From Krasilnikovia cinnamomea (lineage in GTDB: Bacteria > Actinomycetota > Actinomycetes > Mycobacteriales > Micromonosporaceae): a DNA stretch of 64,000 nucleotides. Position 1 is the stretch's first letter, and the number at the start of each line of letters is the position of its first letter. The notes beneath the pieces were generated by a model. That model worked only from the letters and a program-made list of their open reading frames with translations, did no database searches and was not told where the DNA came from. The stretch covers positions 1,860,001 to 1,924,000 of the forward strand of contig NZ_SHKY01000001.1 of NCBI RefSeq assembly GCF_004217545.1. The letters are read 5' to 3'. Of the stretch, positions 1 to 8,504 are shown in pieces. The translations under genes and the position numbers were made by a program.

Positions 1-1455
1 CGGCGGCGCCAGTCCGCGCACCGCGAGCGTGGCGCCACCGCCGGGAACGTCTACTTCGCGGTGCTGTTCATCGCGGTCGTCGGCGGCATGCTGCACCGCC
101 AGCTCGCGCTGGTGTTTTGGCCGCAGCACCCGAACCTCTCCCTGCTGGCGGGCGCCGGCCTCGTCACGGTCGGAGCGGCCGTACTGTTCCTGGCGATGCG
201 CCGCCTCGGCCCGCTCGGGCTGACCCGCCCCGCCGCGTCGTGGCTGCTGACCGCGCCGGTCAGCCGCCGACGCCTGCTGGCGCCCTCGCTGCGCCAGGCC
301 GTCGCGCTGGCCGCCGTCTCGGGCGGACTGTACGGCGTCGCCGTGCTCGGGCACGTGGCGTGGCGGCCCATGCCCGGGGCGGTCGCCGCGCTGCTGGCGA
401 CCGTGGGCGCGCTGGCCGGGGTGCTGTTGCTGCTCCTCGCGCTGGCCGCGCAGGGCGGCGACTGGGGCGGGTACGCCGACGGGCTCGCCGGGCTGCTGCT
501 GGCCGCCGGGCTGGCCGGTCTCGTGGCCGATTCCGTACTCGACGCACCCCACGCCGCCGCGGCGGCACCGGCCCCGCTGGTCGCGGCGCTCGTCGCCGGG
601 CTGGCCGCGCTCGACGCCGTGCTGCTGGCGGTCGCCGTGGGGCGCCTCGCCGCCACCCCGAACGAGCGGATCCTCGCCGCCGCGAAGACCACCGGGACGC
701 TGCTCGACTCGGCGTTCGGGGTGGAGCCGTCGTTCGTCGCCGACATGGTGGAACGGCGGTACTGGGCGCGGCAGCGGCTGCGGTCGGTGCGGTTGTGGGC
801 GCGGGTGCCCGTACTCGTGGCCCAGGACCTGCTGCTGGCCCGGCGCCGTCCCGCGCGCCTGGCGTGGCTGGCGGGCGCGACGGCGCTGCCCGCCCTGCTC
901 GCGGCGGGCCCCCGGTGGCTGCTGGCCGCCGGGGTCCTGGTCGGCGGCATGCTCGCGGGCGGGGTCAGCACCGCCACGCTGCGCACCGACGCCGCCAACC
1001 CGGTGCTGCTGCGGCTGCTCGGCCTGAGCTCCCGGCAGGCCGTCGGCCAGCGGATGATCGTGCCCGGGGTCCTGGCCGGGGCGTGGTCGGCGGCCTCCCT
1101 GGCGCTGCTGGACGGCCTGGGTGAGCTGCCGTCCGGACCCTGGTGGGCGCTGGGTCTCGCGCTCGCTCCCGTCGGCGCGGTGGCGGCGGTGCGGCACGCG
1201 CGGGTGGGCCTGGTCCGCAACGAACTGCTGCCGCTGGACACCCCGATGGGTACGGTCTCCCCCGGCCCGCTGGTGAACTCCGTGGTCGGTCCGGACGCCC
1301 TGCTGCTCGGGCTGCCGACGCTCGTGCAGATCGTGCAGGGCGAGCCGCTGACCTGGTCTACCGTGCTCGTTCAGGCGGTGGTCGCGGTGATCGGGGCGCG
1401 CGCGTACCTGTCCGGCACGACCGCGCCCGACCGGGTCGAGCTCACCGCCCGGTGA
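1..1455 (+). CDS. Multi-pass membrane protein, DUF6297-like permease (5' partial)
   Basis: The reading frame is already open at base 1, so the start lies upstream. About 484 residues are visible, dominated by Leu/Ala/Val/Gly stretches that form roughly ten membrane segments broken by short Arg-rich cytosolic loops. The composition and layout recall the DUF6297 family, thought to be permease components of ABC exporters whose ATPase gene lies next door. The neighbour that could confirm this is outside the window. The end is secure (TGA at 1453-1455), and the gene converges on the chemoreceptor. The family name is from memory of the pattern; the membrane character is seen directly. Confidence 0.6.
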   Translation, partial: RRRQSAHRERGATAGNVYFAVLFIAVVGGMLHRQLALVFWPQHPNLSLLAGAGLVTVGAAVLFLAMRRLGPLGLTRPAASWLLTAPVSRRRLLAPSLRQAVALAAVSGGLYGVAVLGHVAWRPMPGAVAALLATVGALAGVLLLLLALAAQGGDWGGYADGLAGLLLAAGLAGLVADSVLDAPHAAAAAPAPLVAALVAGLAALDAVLLAVAVGRLAATPNERILAAAKTTGTLLDSAFGVEPSFVADMVERRYWARQRLRSVRLWARVPVLVAQDLLLARRRPARLAWLAGATALPALLAAGPRWLLAAGVLVGGMLAGGVSTATLRTDAANPVLLRLLGLSSRQAVGQRMIVPGVLAGAWSAASLALLDGLGELPSGPWWALGLALAPVGAVAAVRHARVGLVRNELLPLDTPMGTVSPGPLVNSVVGPDALLLGLPTLVQIVQGEPLTWSTVLVQAVVAVIGARAYLSGTTAPDRVELTAR

Positions 1456-1494
1456 CGGACGCCAGCGGGTGCTCACCCGCCGGCGTCCGACGGG

Positions 1495-2778
1495 TCAACG
1501 CGCGCCGGCCCGGGAGATCTGTTCCAGCGCCTGGATGCCGCTGGCCATCGTCTGCGTCTCACCGGCGGTCTGGGTGACCGTACGGGTCACCTCGGCGACG
1601 GCCGCGGTCTGCTCCTCGATCGCGGCGGCGAGCGTGCTGTGGTGCGCCGACAGGGTGCTCATGCTTCCGGCGATCTCGGTGACCTGGGTGACGGCGGCGT
1701 CGACCTGGGCGCGTACGTCGGTCAGGGTCCGGTTGATGGAGTCCGCGTTCTCGCCGGACTGGCGGGCCAGTTCCTTGACCTCGTTGGCCACGACCGCGAA
1801 CCCCTTGCCGCTCTCCCCGGCGCGGGCCGACTCGATGGTGGCGTTGAGCGCCAGCAGGTTCGTCTGCTCGGCGATGGACTGGATGATGTCGCTGGCCGCC
1901 ATGATCTGCGCGCTCGACGCGGCCAGGGCCTTGATCACCGTGGCGGCGTCGTCGGCCTGCCGCACCACCGTGACCGTGACCTCCTCGGTGGACTGCGCCG
2001 TGCGCGACAGGTCCTGCAGCGCCAAGGCCATCTGCTCGGCCGCGGTCGCCGCGACGGTGGTGTTCTGGCTGACCTCACCGGCCGACTGGGCCAGCACGGC
2101 CGCCTGCGCCGCGACCTGCTGCTGCAGGTGGGCCTGTTCGGCCATCTGCGCGGCGGCCTGCTCGGCCCGCTGCGCCTCGGCCTGCTGCTGCTCGGTCAGC
2201 GTACGGACCTGCAGCTCGCTGATCTCCGCCTGGGCCTGGGCGACCTGGGCGGCGCCTTCGTCGAGCAGCCGGCGCAGCCAGTGCATCGCGACGCACAGTG
2301 TGGTCAGCAGGATCCAGATCGCAACGGCATGCCACATGGCAATCCACGGCGAGAACAGGTGCCACTGCGTCACCAGGGTCAGCACCGCCATGATGGCCGA
2401 CAGCGCCACCACGTCTCGCCGCTCCAGGGTGAACCCGGCCCAGACCATGGCGATGGCCGAGTTGAGCATGATCAGGTAGTAGGCGCCGGGAGTGGTGAGG
2501 GCTCCGACACCGATCATGGTTACGGCGAGGTAGGCCAGGACCCGCAACGCCTGCCGTGGCACCCGGTCCCAGTTCACCCGCCAGGTCGCGACCGCGATCG
2601 CGATCGCCAGCAGCCCCCGGATCAGCAGGGATCCGCGGTAACCGTCGACATTGGACAGCGCGATCAACACTGAGGCCAGACCGGACGGCAGGAACAGCCG
2701 CGGCAGCAACTTGCCGGAGATGGACCGGTCGTCGAGCGGGCTACGCCGCCCCTGGGTGTTGTCCTGGCCATTTGTCAT
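1495..2778 (-). CDS. Methyl-accepting chemotaxis protein
   Basis: A 427-residue membrane-bound signalling receptor. Residues about 25-165 hold five or six hydrophobic segments with almost no periplasmic loop, so the sensor is the membrane bundle itself and not an external ligand domain. Residues about 170-230 are a Gln/Ala/Glu-rich coiled coil. The C-terminal 200 residues are an MCP signalling domain with the conserved hairpin tip, including [20 protein letters not shown] and [12 protein letters not shown]. Members of this family control CheA kinase, but no cheA, cheW or flagellar gene is visible here, so the partner must be elsewhere. The start has no strong Shine-Dalgarno sequence. Confidence 0.92.
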   Translation of the reverse strand: MTNGQDNTQGRRSPLDDRSISGKLLPRLFLPSGLASVLIALSNVDGYRGSLLIRGLLAIAIAVATWRVNWDRVPRQALRVLAYLAVTMIGVGALTTPGAYYLIMLNSAIAMVWAGFTLERRDVVALSAIMAVLTLVTQWHLFSPWIAMWHAVAIWILLTTLCVAMHWLRRLLDEGAAQVAQAQAEISELQVRTLTEQQQAEAQRAEQAAAQMAEQAHLQQQVAAQAAVLAQSAGEVSQNTTVAATAAEQMALALQDLSRTAQSTEEVTVTVVRQADDAATVIKALAASSAQIMAASDIIQSIAEQTNLLALNATIESARAGESGKGFAVVANEVKELARQSGENADSINRTLTDVRAQVDAAVTQVTEIAGSMSTLSAHHSTLAAAIEEQTAAVAEVTRTVTQTAGETQTMASGIQALEQISRAGAR

Positions 2779-3053
2779 GTCCGCTTGGTCGGCAGCCCGA
2801 GATGCGGCGCTGAGACCTTCGTCGCAGCGTCTCAGATTGTGGACATGCAGCGCCGCGCGAGCGCTGGCGGCCTGTTCGGTTCACGTCGGCGGGCACCCGG
2901 CAGGCGAACGCGAGCCCTCGGCCGATCCGAAATCGTCTGAGGTTTCGCTCCACGCTGGCCTACCGGGACCGTACGGCACGTCGAGCTCGGCCTAACGTGG
3001 AGAGTTCGGGTGAGCAGCCGACCCGAACTCCACAAGATCGGCAGAGGGTCAGC

Positions 3054-3332
3054 TCAGAGAGTGCCGGTCTCCCCGCCCCTGTCGAGCGTCGCTGCGCCGG
3101 TGCGGAGCTCCGCGGTCAGTCCGGTCCCGAAGCCACCGATCGAGCCGCCGGCGAGGGAGATCGTCCCCACGGCGCTCCCCCCGGTGCTGCCCCCGATGGA
3201 GCCACCGGCGACGAACACCGTGTTCGAACCGCTGGCCACCGCCGTCATCGGCGCGGCCACGCCGAGCAGCGCGGCGATCGCCGTTCCGGCCGCCACGGCA
3301 GCACCGGCCAGCAACGTCTTCCGTGAATTCAT
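3054..3332 (-). CDS. Small secreted Gly/Ser-rich protein
   Basis: I chose the ATG at 3330-3332 because GAGGAG lies 7-8 bases upstream; an in-frame start at 3353 lacks such a site. The 92-residue product begins with MNSRK and then a long Ala/Gly/Val hydrophobic stretch typical of a Sec signal peptide, ending near residue 27. The mature part is rich in Gly, Ser and Thr and carries the segment AGGSIGG twice, about 22 residues apart. There are no cysteines. It is transcribed divergently from the lanthipeptide precursor gene and shares its 228-base intergenic region. I do not recognise the family, and no function can be assigned. Confidence 0.65.
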   Translation of the reverse strand: MNSRKTLLAGAAVAAGTAIAALLGVAAPMTAVASGSNTVFVAGGSIGGSTGGSAVGTISLAGGSIGGFGTGLTAELRTGAATLDRGGETGTL

Positions 3333-3435
3333 GGACCTCTCCTCACTGATCATGATCTCTCCCTGCCGGGAGCAAGTTATCGATCATGGCCCGCGCGGCG
3401 GTACCTGGCAAACGCCGCCGACGGCCGCGGAAGCC

Positions 3436-3457
3436 GACCCACAGAGGACCCACAGAG
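3436..3457 (+). promoter_or_regulatory. Two 11-bp direct repeats upstream of the lanthipeptide precursor
   Basis: GACCCACAGAG occurs twice head to tail at 3436-3446 and 3447-3457. The 11-bp period is one helical turn. Direct repeats with this spacing are the usual target of SARP-type activators in actinomycetes, and these lie just upstream of a candidate -10 box. A role as an activator site is inference, as no regulator gene is in the window. Confidence 0.4.
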
Positions 3458-3482
3458 GACGGAAAGAGGGCGTTCCTACGAT
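3454..3482 (+). promoter_or_regulatory. Candidate promoter of the lanthipeptide operon
   Basis: A good -10 hexamer, TACGAT, lies at 3477-3482, 78 bases before the precursor start. The matching -35 position (around 3454-3459) falls on the end of the direct repeats and does not resemble TTGACA, which suits an activator-dependent promoter. A second weaker candidate is TTGCCG (3507-3512) with TAGGAG (3529-3534). Confidence 0.35.
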
Positions 3483-3560
3483 CCACACCGCGATCGAGCG
3501 GCTGTCTTGCCGCCTCGTTCGCACCCCGTAGGAGAAAGATCAACTGAAGGAGGGTCCATC

Positions 3561-3662
3561 GTGGCCAAGGTTCTGAAGCTGCAGGAGCTCGAGGTCGAGA
3601 CCGCTCACGGCCCGGTCGAGGCGCTGAGCGTCACGTCCTGCGAGTCGCAGAGCTGCAACTGA
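3561..3662 (+). CDS. Class III lanthipeptide precursor peptide
   Basis: A 33-residue peptide starting at GTG, with a near-perfect ribosome site (GAAGGAGGG at 3545-3553). The leader contains LKLQELE at residues 5-11, the LxLQxLE helix motif recognised by class III (LanKC) synthetases. The C-terminal core is ALSVTSCESQSCN: two Cys (27 and 32) plus Ser23, Thr25, Ser26, Ser29 and Ser31. Ser23 and Cys27 are spaced like the first ring of SapB (S-x3-C), while Ser23/Ser26/Cys32 fit the labionin pattern S-x2-S-x5-C. The peptide ends in Cys-Asn, as SapB does. The core is shorter than in the class III peptides I know. The synthetase gene starts 138 bases downstream. Ring topology cannot be settled from sequence. 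Confidence 0.9.
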   Translation: MAKVLKLQELEVETAHGPVEALSVTSCESQSCN

Positions 3663-3674
3663 CCTCATCGCGGT

Positions 3675-3763
3675 GGGACCGCGGTCCCGCCCGCCGTAAC
3701 GGCTGGCGGGCCCGGTCACCGAGGTGACAGCGACAGGCCCCGGCGGCAGCCGCCGGGGCCTGT
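3675..3763 (+). terminator. Cluster of four hairpins between precursor and synthetase
   Basis: Four successive inverted repeats fill the spacer: a 14-bp palindrome (3675-3688); CCCGCC-C-GCCG with its complement (3686-3710, one mismatch, TAA loop); GTCACC/GGTGAC (3715-3728); and a perfect 14-bp stem ACAGGCCCCGGCGG with a 3-base loop (3733-3763). No T-run follows the last stem. Partial terminators here are a known way to make much more precursor than synthetase, and stable stems may also protect the short precursor transcript. Confidence 0.7.
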
Positions 3764-3800
3764 CCGGTTGTCGAAGACCATGCTTCGAGGAGGGCGCACC

Positions 3801-6521
3801 ATGCAAACGTGGGAGTCACTACAGCCGTACACCATGGCCGACCGGCGGTGGTTCGAACCGCTCGGAAGCTACCTGCCCAGCGATGAGCACCTCGCGGTGT
3901 TCCGGGCCGAGATGACGCCCGGCTGGTCCCTGCGCCGCCGCGGGCTGTGGTTCATCGCCGACCGGGCCGGCACCACCCTGCCCGAACAAGGGTGGAAGCT
4001 ACACGTCTCCACCACCGCAGAGCACAGTGTCGCGGCGTTGCGCGCCGCGCTGCCGGTGCTGCGCGAGACCGACACCCCGTTCAAGTTCCTGCTCGATCCG
4101 CACTCGGTCGACTACACCAACGGCAAGGTCTTCTCCCGTACCGCGAGCGGGAAGTTCATCACCGTGTACCCGCTCACCGACGAGACGTTCCGCACCGTCG
4201 GCGCGGCGCTCGCCGACGTGCTGGAAGGGTACGGCGGTCCGTACATCCTCTCCGACCGCCGCTGGCCCGGGTCGACGGCGGTCTACTACCGCTACGGCGG
4301 ATTCACCGGTGTGTCCCAGCTACGGGCGGACGGCGCCCGTTCGCTCATGTTCACCAGCCCCGACGGGGAGCTGGTGCCCGACGTACGCCGGCCGCACTGG
4401 AGTGCGCCCGCATGGGTGACCGACCCGTTCCCGGCGGCCGGCCGCCCCGATGTCGAGGACGACGACCGCGACGACGGCCTGATGGGCGGACGGTTCGAGG
4501 TCCGCAGCGCCATCACGTTCAACAACCGCGGCGGCGTGTATCTGGCCACCGATCGCCACACCGGCGCCGAGGTGGTGCTCAAGGAGGCCCGGCCCGGGAT
4601 CATGGTCGCCGGCCGACCGGCCGACGAGGTGCTGCGCAAGGAGTACGAGCTGCTGTCGGCACTCGCCGACACCGGGCACTTCGTACGTCCGGTGGACTTC
4701 TTCGTCGACGAGGGGCACGCTTTCCTGGCCGAGGAGAAGCTGGATCCGCAGACGTACGGCCAGTACTGCATCACGCACAACCCGCTCTACAAACTGGACC
4801 TGACCTCCGCGGCGATGACGCGGTACTTCACCAGCCTGCGCGGCCTGTGGCGACAGATCGCCGAGGCGATCGCCGCCGCCCACGAGCGCGGCATCCTGCT
4901 CGGCGACCTCTCGCACACCAACGTGCTCGTGGACCCCAACAGAGACCGCGTACGGATCATCGACCTCGAGGCGGCCGTCCGCGACGGCATCGACGTACAC
5001 CTCGGCATCTACACCTCCGGCCTCGCCTCCCCGCGGGTGGTGGCCACCCGGCGTTACGACCGGGCGAACGACTGGCACGCCCTCGGCGGGCTGATGCTCG
5101 GCGCGATCCAGCTGGCCACGAGCACCATCGGCTTCCACCGCCCGGCCCTGCGGCGTTACCTCGGCGCGCTCGCCGACGACCTCGCCCTGCCCACCGAACT
5201 CGTCTCGCTGATCGGTGACCTCATGGACGCCGACGCGCGCCCGCATCCCGACGACGTACGGCGGCGCATCGCCGCTCTGCCCGTCGACGACCACGCCCCG
5301 TGGCGCTCGGTCCTGGCGCCGGGGCGCCCGGCCGTCCCGGCCGACGGTCCCGAAGACGACGAGCTGGCCGAGGTGGTCGAGCAGGTGGTGCGCTACGTGA
5401 CCACCACCGCGCGCCCGGACCGGACCGACCGGCTGTTCCCCGCACACCCGATGGTGTACGAGACGAATCCGCTCGGCGTGGCCTGGGGCGCGTACGGGGT
5501 CCTGCACGGCCTGTGGCACCTCACCGGATCGGTGCCGCCGCGCCTGCTGGCCTGGGCGATGCAGCGCGACACCCGTTCGGCGACGTGCCCGCCGGGTCTC
5601 TACGTCGGCAAGGCCGGCATGGCATGGGTGCTTGAGGAGGTGGGCCGCGGGGAGGCCGCCGCGGCACTGATGGCCCAGGCCCGCGCGCACCCGCTCCGCT
5701 TCGCCGCCGACGACGTCCTGTACGGCGCCGCCGGGTACGGGATGGCCTGCCTGCGCCTGGCGAAACGGCTCGGCGACGACCGCCTGATGGACGACGCCCG
5801 CGCCGCCGGTGCGGCCCTCGCGGCATCCTGCGTCAGGGACGCGGACGGGGCCCGCTGGCCGATGCCGGCCGACGTGGACCCCCAGCGGCGGGTCCGGGTC
5901 GGCTACGCGTACGGGGCAGCGGGCGTAGCCCTGTTCCTGCTGTACCTGCACCTGGCAACCGGAGAGGAGCGGTGGTACGACCTCGGCCGGGCCGCGCTGG
6001 CACACGACCTGGGCCAGCGGGTGCGACATGACCAGCGGCTGTGGGTGTTCCCCCGCTACGCCGACCGGGGCACCGACAAGGACACGGTGCTGCGCAGCTA
6101 CTGGGACGAGGGCACGGCGGGCGTGGCCACCACCGCACTGCGATACCTGACGGCCCGGCCCGGTGACGCCGAGCTGCGCACCCTGGTGCCGGAGCTTCTC
6201 GCCGACTCCTGCCGCAAGTACGTGGTGTTCCCGCAGCTGTTCCACGGCCTGGCCGGCCTGGGCAACGTGCTGCTGGACGCGGGTGAGCTGCTCGGCGAGC
6301 AGCGGTGGTTCGACGAGGCACGCCGGACCGCGGCCGGGGTGCTGCTGTCCCGCGTGGAACGCCCGGAGGGTCTGGTCTTCCCCGGCGAACAGGCGCTGCG
6401 CGAAACGGTCGACCTGGCGACCGGCTCCACCGGTGTCGCGCTGTTCCTGCACCGGCTGCGGCACGCCCGGCCCGGTAGCCGAACGAACACCAACTTCGTG
6501 GTCGACGAACTGCTCCCATGA
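3801..6521 (+). CDS. Class III lanthionine synthetase LanKC
   Basis: A 906-residue modification enzyme predicted to dehydrate Ser/Thr of the precursor and close lanthionine or labionin rings. The ATG at 3801 follows GAGGAGGG (3787-3794). Layout: N-terminal phosphoSer/Thr lyase region (about 1-220); a kinase-like domain (about 225-500) with a glycine-rich start, Lys about 260 in VVLKEA, catalytic loop GDLSHTN (about 366-372) and metal-binding DLE (about 387); then a LanC-like cyclase domain (about 510-906). The cyclase keeps YAYGAAG and FHGLAGLG but lacks the Cys-Cys-His zinc ligands of LanC and class IV LanL (LFHG replaces CHG). That marks it as class III. Its stop overlaps the next start as ATGA. 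Confidence 0.93.
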   Translation: MQTWESLQPYTMADRRWFEPLGSYLPSDEHLAVFRAEMTPGWSLRRRGLWFIADRAGTTLPEQGWKLHVSTTAEHSVAALRAALPVLRETDTPFKFLLDPHSVDYTNGKVFSRTASGKFITVYPLTDETFRTVGAALADVLEGYGGPYILSDRRWPGSTAVYYRYGGFTGVSQLRADGARSLMFTSPDGELVPDVRRPHWSAPAWVTDPFPAAGRPDVEDDDRDDGLMGGRFEVRSAITFNNRGGVYLATDRHTGAEVVLKEARPGIMVAGRPADEVLRKEYELLSALADTGHFVRPVDFFVDEGHAFLAEEKLDPQTYGQYCITHNPLYKLDLTSAAMTRYFTSLRGLWRQIAEAIAAAHERGILLGDLSHTNVLVDPNRDRVRIIDLEAAVRDGIDVHLGIYTSGLASPRVVATRRYDRANDWHALGGLMLGAIQLATSTIGFHRPALRRYLGALADDLALPTELVSLIGDLMDADARPHPDDVRRRIAALPVDDHAPWRSVLAPGRPAVPADGPEDDELAEVVEQVVRYVTTTARPDRTDRLFPAHPMVYETNPLGVAWGAYGVLHGLWHLTGSVPPRLLAWAMQRDTRSATCPPGLYVGKAGMAWVLEEVGRGEAAAALMAQARAHPLRFAADDVLYGAAGYGMACLRLAKRLGDDRLMDDARAAGAALAASCVRDADGARWPMPADVDPQRRVRVGYAYGAAGVALFLLYLHLATGEERWYDLGRAALAHDLGQRVRHDQRLWVFPRYADRGTDKDTVLRSYWDEGTAGVATTALRYLTARPGDAELRTLVPELLADSCRKYVVFPQLFHGLAGLGNVLLDAGELLGEQRWFDEARRTAAGVLLSRVERPEGLVFPGEQALRETVDLATGSTGVALFLHRLRHARPGSRTNTNFVVDELLP

Positions 6522-7792
6522 AATTCCGGTCCGTCACCGCGCTGCGGGGCAACGGCGACTTTCGCCTGCTGTGGATCGGCCAGTTCACCTCCGAGCTGGG
6601 CAGCTCGGTGGCGTTCGTCGCCACTCCGCTGATCGCGATCGCGGTGACCGGCTCCACCCTCCAGGCGGGACTGCTCGGCTCGGCCGCGTTTCTGGCGTCC
6701 TGGCTGGGATCGGTGCCGATGGGTTACCTGGCGGACCGGATCGCACCGCGCCGCCTGATGCTGTGGTGCGACGCGGTCCGGCTGCTCGTGTCGGCGGTCC
6801 TCGCCGTCGGCGTGGTGGCCGGATTCGTGTCGATGTGGCTGCTCCTGGTGTCCGGGGTCGTGACGACCCTGGCGATGCTGGGTTTCCGCCCGGCCGCGAC
6901 GAAGATGATGCGTTCGATCGTGCCGGAGGACCAGATCGCCACCGCCGTGGCCGCCAACCAGCTGCGCGGGCAGGCGGCCGCGCTGATCGGTCCCGCGCTC
7001 GGCGGCGTGCTGTTCCAGCTGGGCCGCAGCATTCCGCTGGTGACGGATGCGGCCTCGTTCGCCCTCTCCCTGTTCTGTGTCGGCAGACTGCGGCCGGTGA
7101 CCGATTCGCCGCAGGAGCCGGCGGCCGGGCGTCGCCGCTTCCTGCCCGAGCTGGGCGAGGGATTCCGGCTGCTCTGGCGTACGCCGTTCCTGCGCTCGGT
7201 GACGACCTACGCGACGCTGGCGAACATCGCCGTCTCGATCCTGATGTTCACCATCATCCTGGGGCCCGGCGCCGAATCGGGGGGCCCCGCGATCGGCACC
7301 GCGCTGAGCGTCGGCGCCGTCGCCGCGATGCTCGGCACACTCCTGGCGCCCCGCCTGCACCGCCGGTTGGGGCTACCCCGCCTGCTGCTGCTGATCACCG
7401 GCGTCCGGGTGGTCACCACGGCCGGCGCGGCGCTCGCCGGCGGGCCGGCGGCGGCGATCGCGGCCCTGGCCGCGATCCTGCTGCTGCAGCCGGTCGCGGC
7501 CACGGCGACCGAGACGGCCCGGATAGCGGTGGTCCCGCAACACGTGTACGGGCGGGTGTCCGGCACGAGTTCGTTCGCCGGCAGTGCCCTGCAGCCGCTC
7601 GCGCCGCTGATCGCCGGGGCGGTGGTCCAGCAGGCCGGCGCCGGGTGGGCGTTCGGCATCGTGGCGGCGCTGTTCACCGCCGCAGGGCTGGTGGTGGCCG
7701 TCTCAAGAACGGCCCTGAGCGTCGGTACGCCGGCATCGCCTACGAGCCAGCCCGCATCGCGCGGATCGCTGTCTCCTTTGCGGTCCAGTTGA
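6518..7792 (+). CDS. MFS transporter, probable lanthipeptide exporter
   Basis: A 424-residue major facilitator protein with about twelve membrane segments and the conserved loop-2/3 region (GYLADRIAPRRLM). It overlaps the synthetase gene by 4 bases (ATGA), so the two are translationally coupled, and export of the product or self-protection is the natural inference. Many class III clusters carry ABC transporters, so an MFS partner is less usual. The last 20 or so residues are Ser/Thr/Pro-rich and run into the transposase remnant. The original C terminus may have been altered by that insertion. Confidence 0.85.
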   Translation: MKFRSVTALRGNGDFRLLWIGQFTSELGSSVAFVATPLIAIAVTGSTLQAGLLGSAAFLASWLGSVPMGYLADRIAPRRLMLWCDAVRLLVSAVLAVGVVAGFVSMWLLLVSGVVTTLAMLGFRPAATKMMRSIVPEDQIATAVAANQLRGQAAALIGPALGGVLFQLGRSIPLVTDAASFALSLFCVGRLRPVTDSPQEPAAGRRRFLPELGEGFRLLWRTPFLRSVTTYATLANIAVSILMFTIILGPGAESGGPAIGTALSVGAVAAMLGTLLAPRLHRRLGLPRLLLLITGVRVVTTAGAALAGGPAAAIAALAAILLLQPVAATATETARIAVVPQHVYGRVSGTSSFAGSALQPLAPLIAGAVVQQAGAGWAFGIVAALFTAAGLVVAVSRTALSVGTPASPTSQPASRGSLSPLRSS

Positions 7793-8012
7793 TCAGTCGG
7801 CGCCAGCAGATCAGGACGCAGGCAAGGCTGACGAGGCCGTCGTGGATGTCCAGGAGTCGTTCCCGCCGCACGGCCAACCGGCGGAACTGATACAGCAGGG
7901 CGAAGCTCTGCGCCACGACGTAGCGCAGCGTGCCCAGGCCCTTCACCCCGGTGGTCTGGCGTTTCGCGATGATCGTTTCGGCGCCGCGGTCGCGGCGGAG
8001 GCGATCGAATGT
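7740..8012 (-). pseudogene. IS5-type transposase fragment (C terminus only)
   Basis: Read on the minus strand, about 75-90 residues match the end of an IS5-family DDE transposase: an Arg-rich stretch, TLRYVVAQSFALLYQFRRLAVR (the position of the conserved VVER-F-W-RR-R-ER region), then ERLLDIHDGLVSLACVLICWRRL. The upstream part of the gene and the first two catalytic Asp residues are absent, and the sequence before 8012 on this strand is unrelated. The expected Glu of the VVERTF signature reads as Gln here. It overlaps the last codons of the MFS gene. This is a dead remnant. Confidence 0.75.
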
Positions 8013-8116
8013 CTCGGACGCCGCGGCCGCCCGCGCCCGCTGGCCGCCGGATGGCCCTCCGTTAGGGAGACGTGGAAGCGGGTATGCCGTAAACCACCGA
8101 GGAAGGACGTGAACCA

Positions 8117-8353
8117 ATGGTGGCTGACGGGCCGAAGACGCCTGCTGCGGAGCTGGACCTCCTGGAGGAGGAGATCGCCGAGCTGGAACGGGGCACCGCA
8201 GAGCTGCGCCGCCGGATCGGCGAACGGGCGGAATACCCGACGGACCCGGCAGAGGTGTCGCTGCTCCTGACCGAGGCGGAGGAGCAGGAGGCGATCCTAG
8301 CCACCCTGAAGGCCCGGCGTGACGCGCTGAAGGATCGGCTCGGCCAGCCGTAG
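8117..8353 (+). CDS. Small acidic coiled-coil protein
   Basis: A 78-residue protein, almost entirely helical, with heptad-like runs such as LDLLEEEIAELERGTAELRR and a second helix rich in Glu, Ala, Arg and Leu. There is no signal peptide, membrane segment or cysteine. GAGGAAGG lies about 10 bases before the ATG. I do not recognise a family. The coiled coil suggests oligomerisation, and nothing in its neighbours gives a clear job. Confidence 0.6.
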   Translation: MVADGPKTPAAELDLLEEEIAELERGTAELRRRIGERAEYPTDPAEVSLLLTEAEEQEAILATLKARRDALKDRLGQP

Positions 8354-8504
8354 GGGCCGTGAAGGAGGGCAGTACACCAGGCATCCAACAACCACGCCCC
8401 GGCGCGTCGAATTGGCATATGGCATGGCCGGCTCGTTAGAGCGGCCATTCCGCGGGTACCCCCCGAATCCGGTATCGGAAGCTCTCGCGTAAGGGGCGAT
8501 CAAC

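Noticed and set aside
4320..6464. A 714-codon minus-strand frame opposite the lanthionine synthetase
   Set aside because: A shadow of the high-GC third codon position; the plus strand has complete synthetase motifs and a ribosome site.
8020..8384. Extension of the transposase reading frame upstream to 8384
   Set aside because: The residues there are Pro/Ser/Arg-rich with no transposase match and lie opposite the coiled-coil gene.
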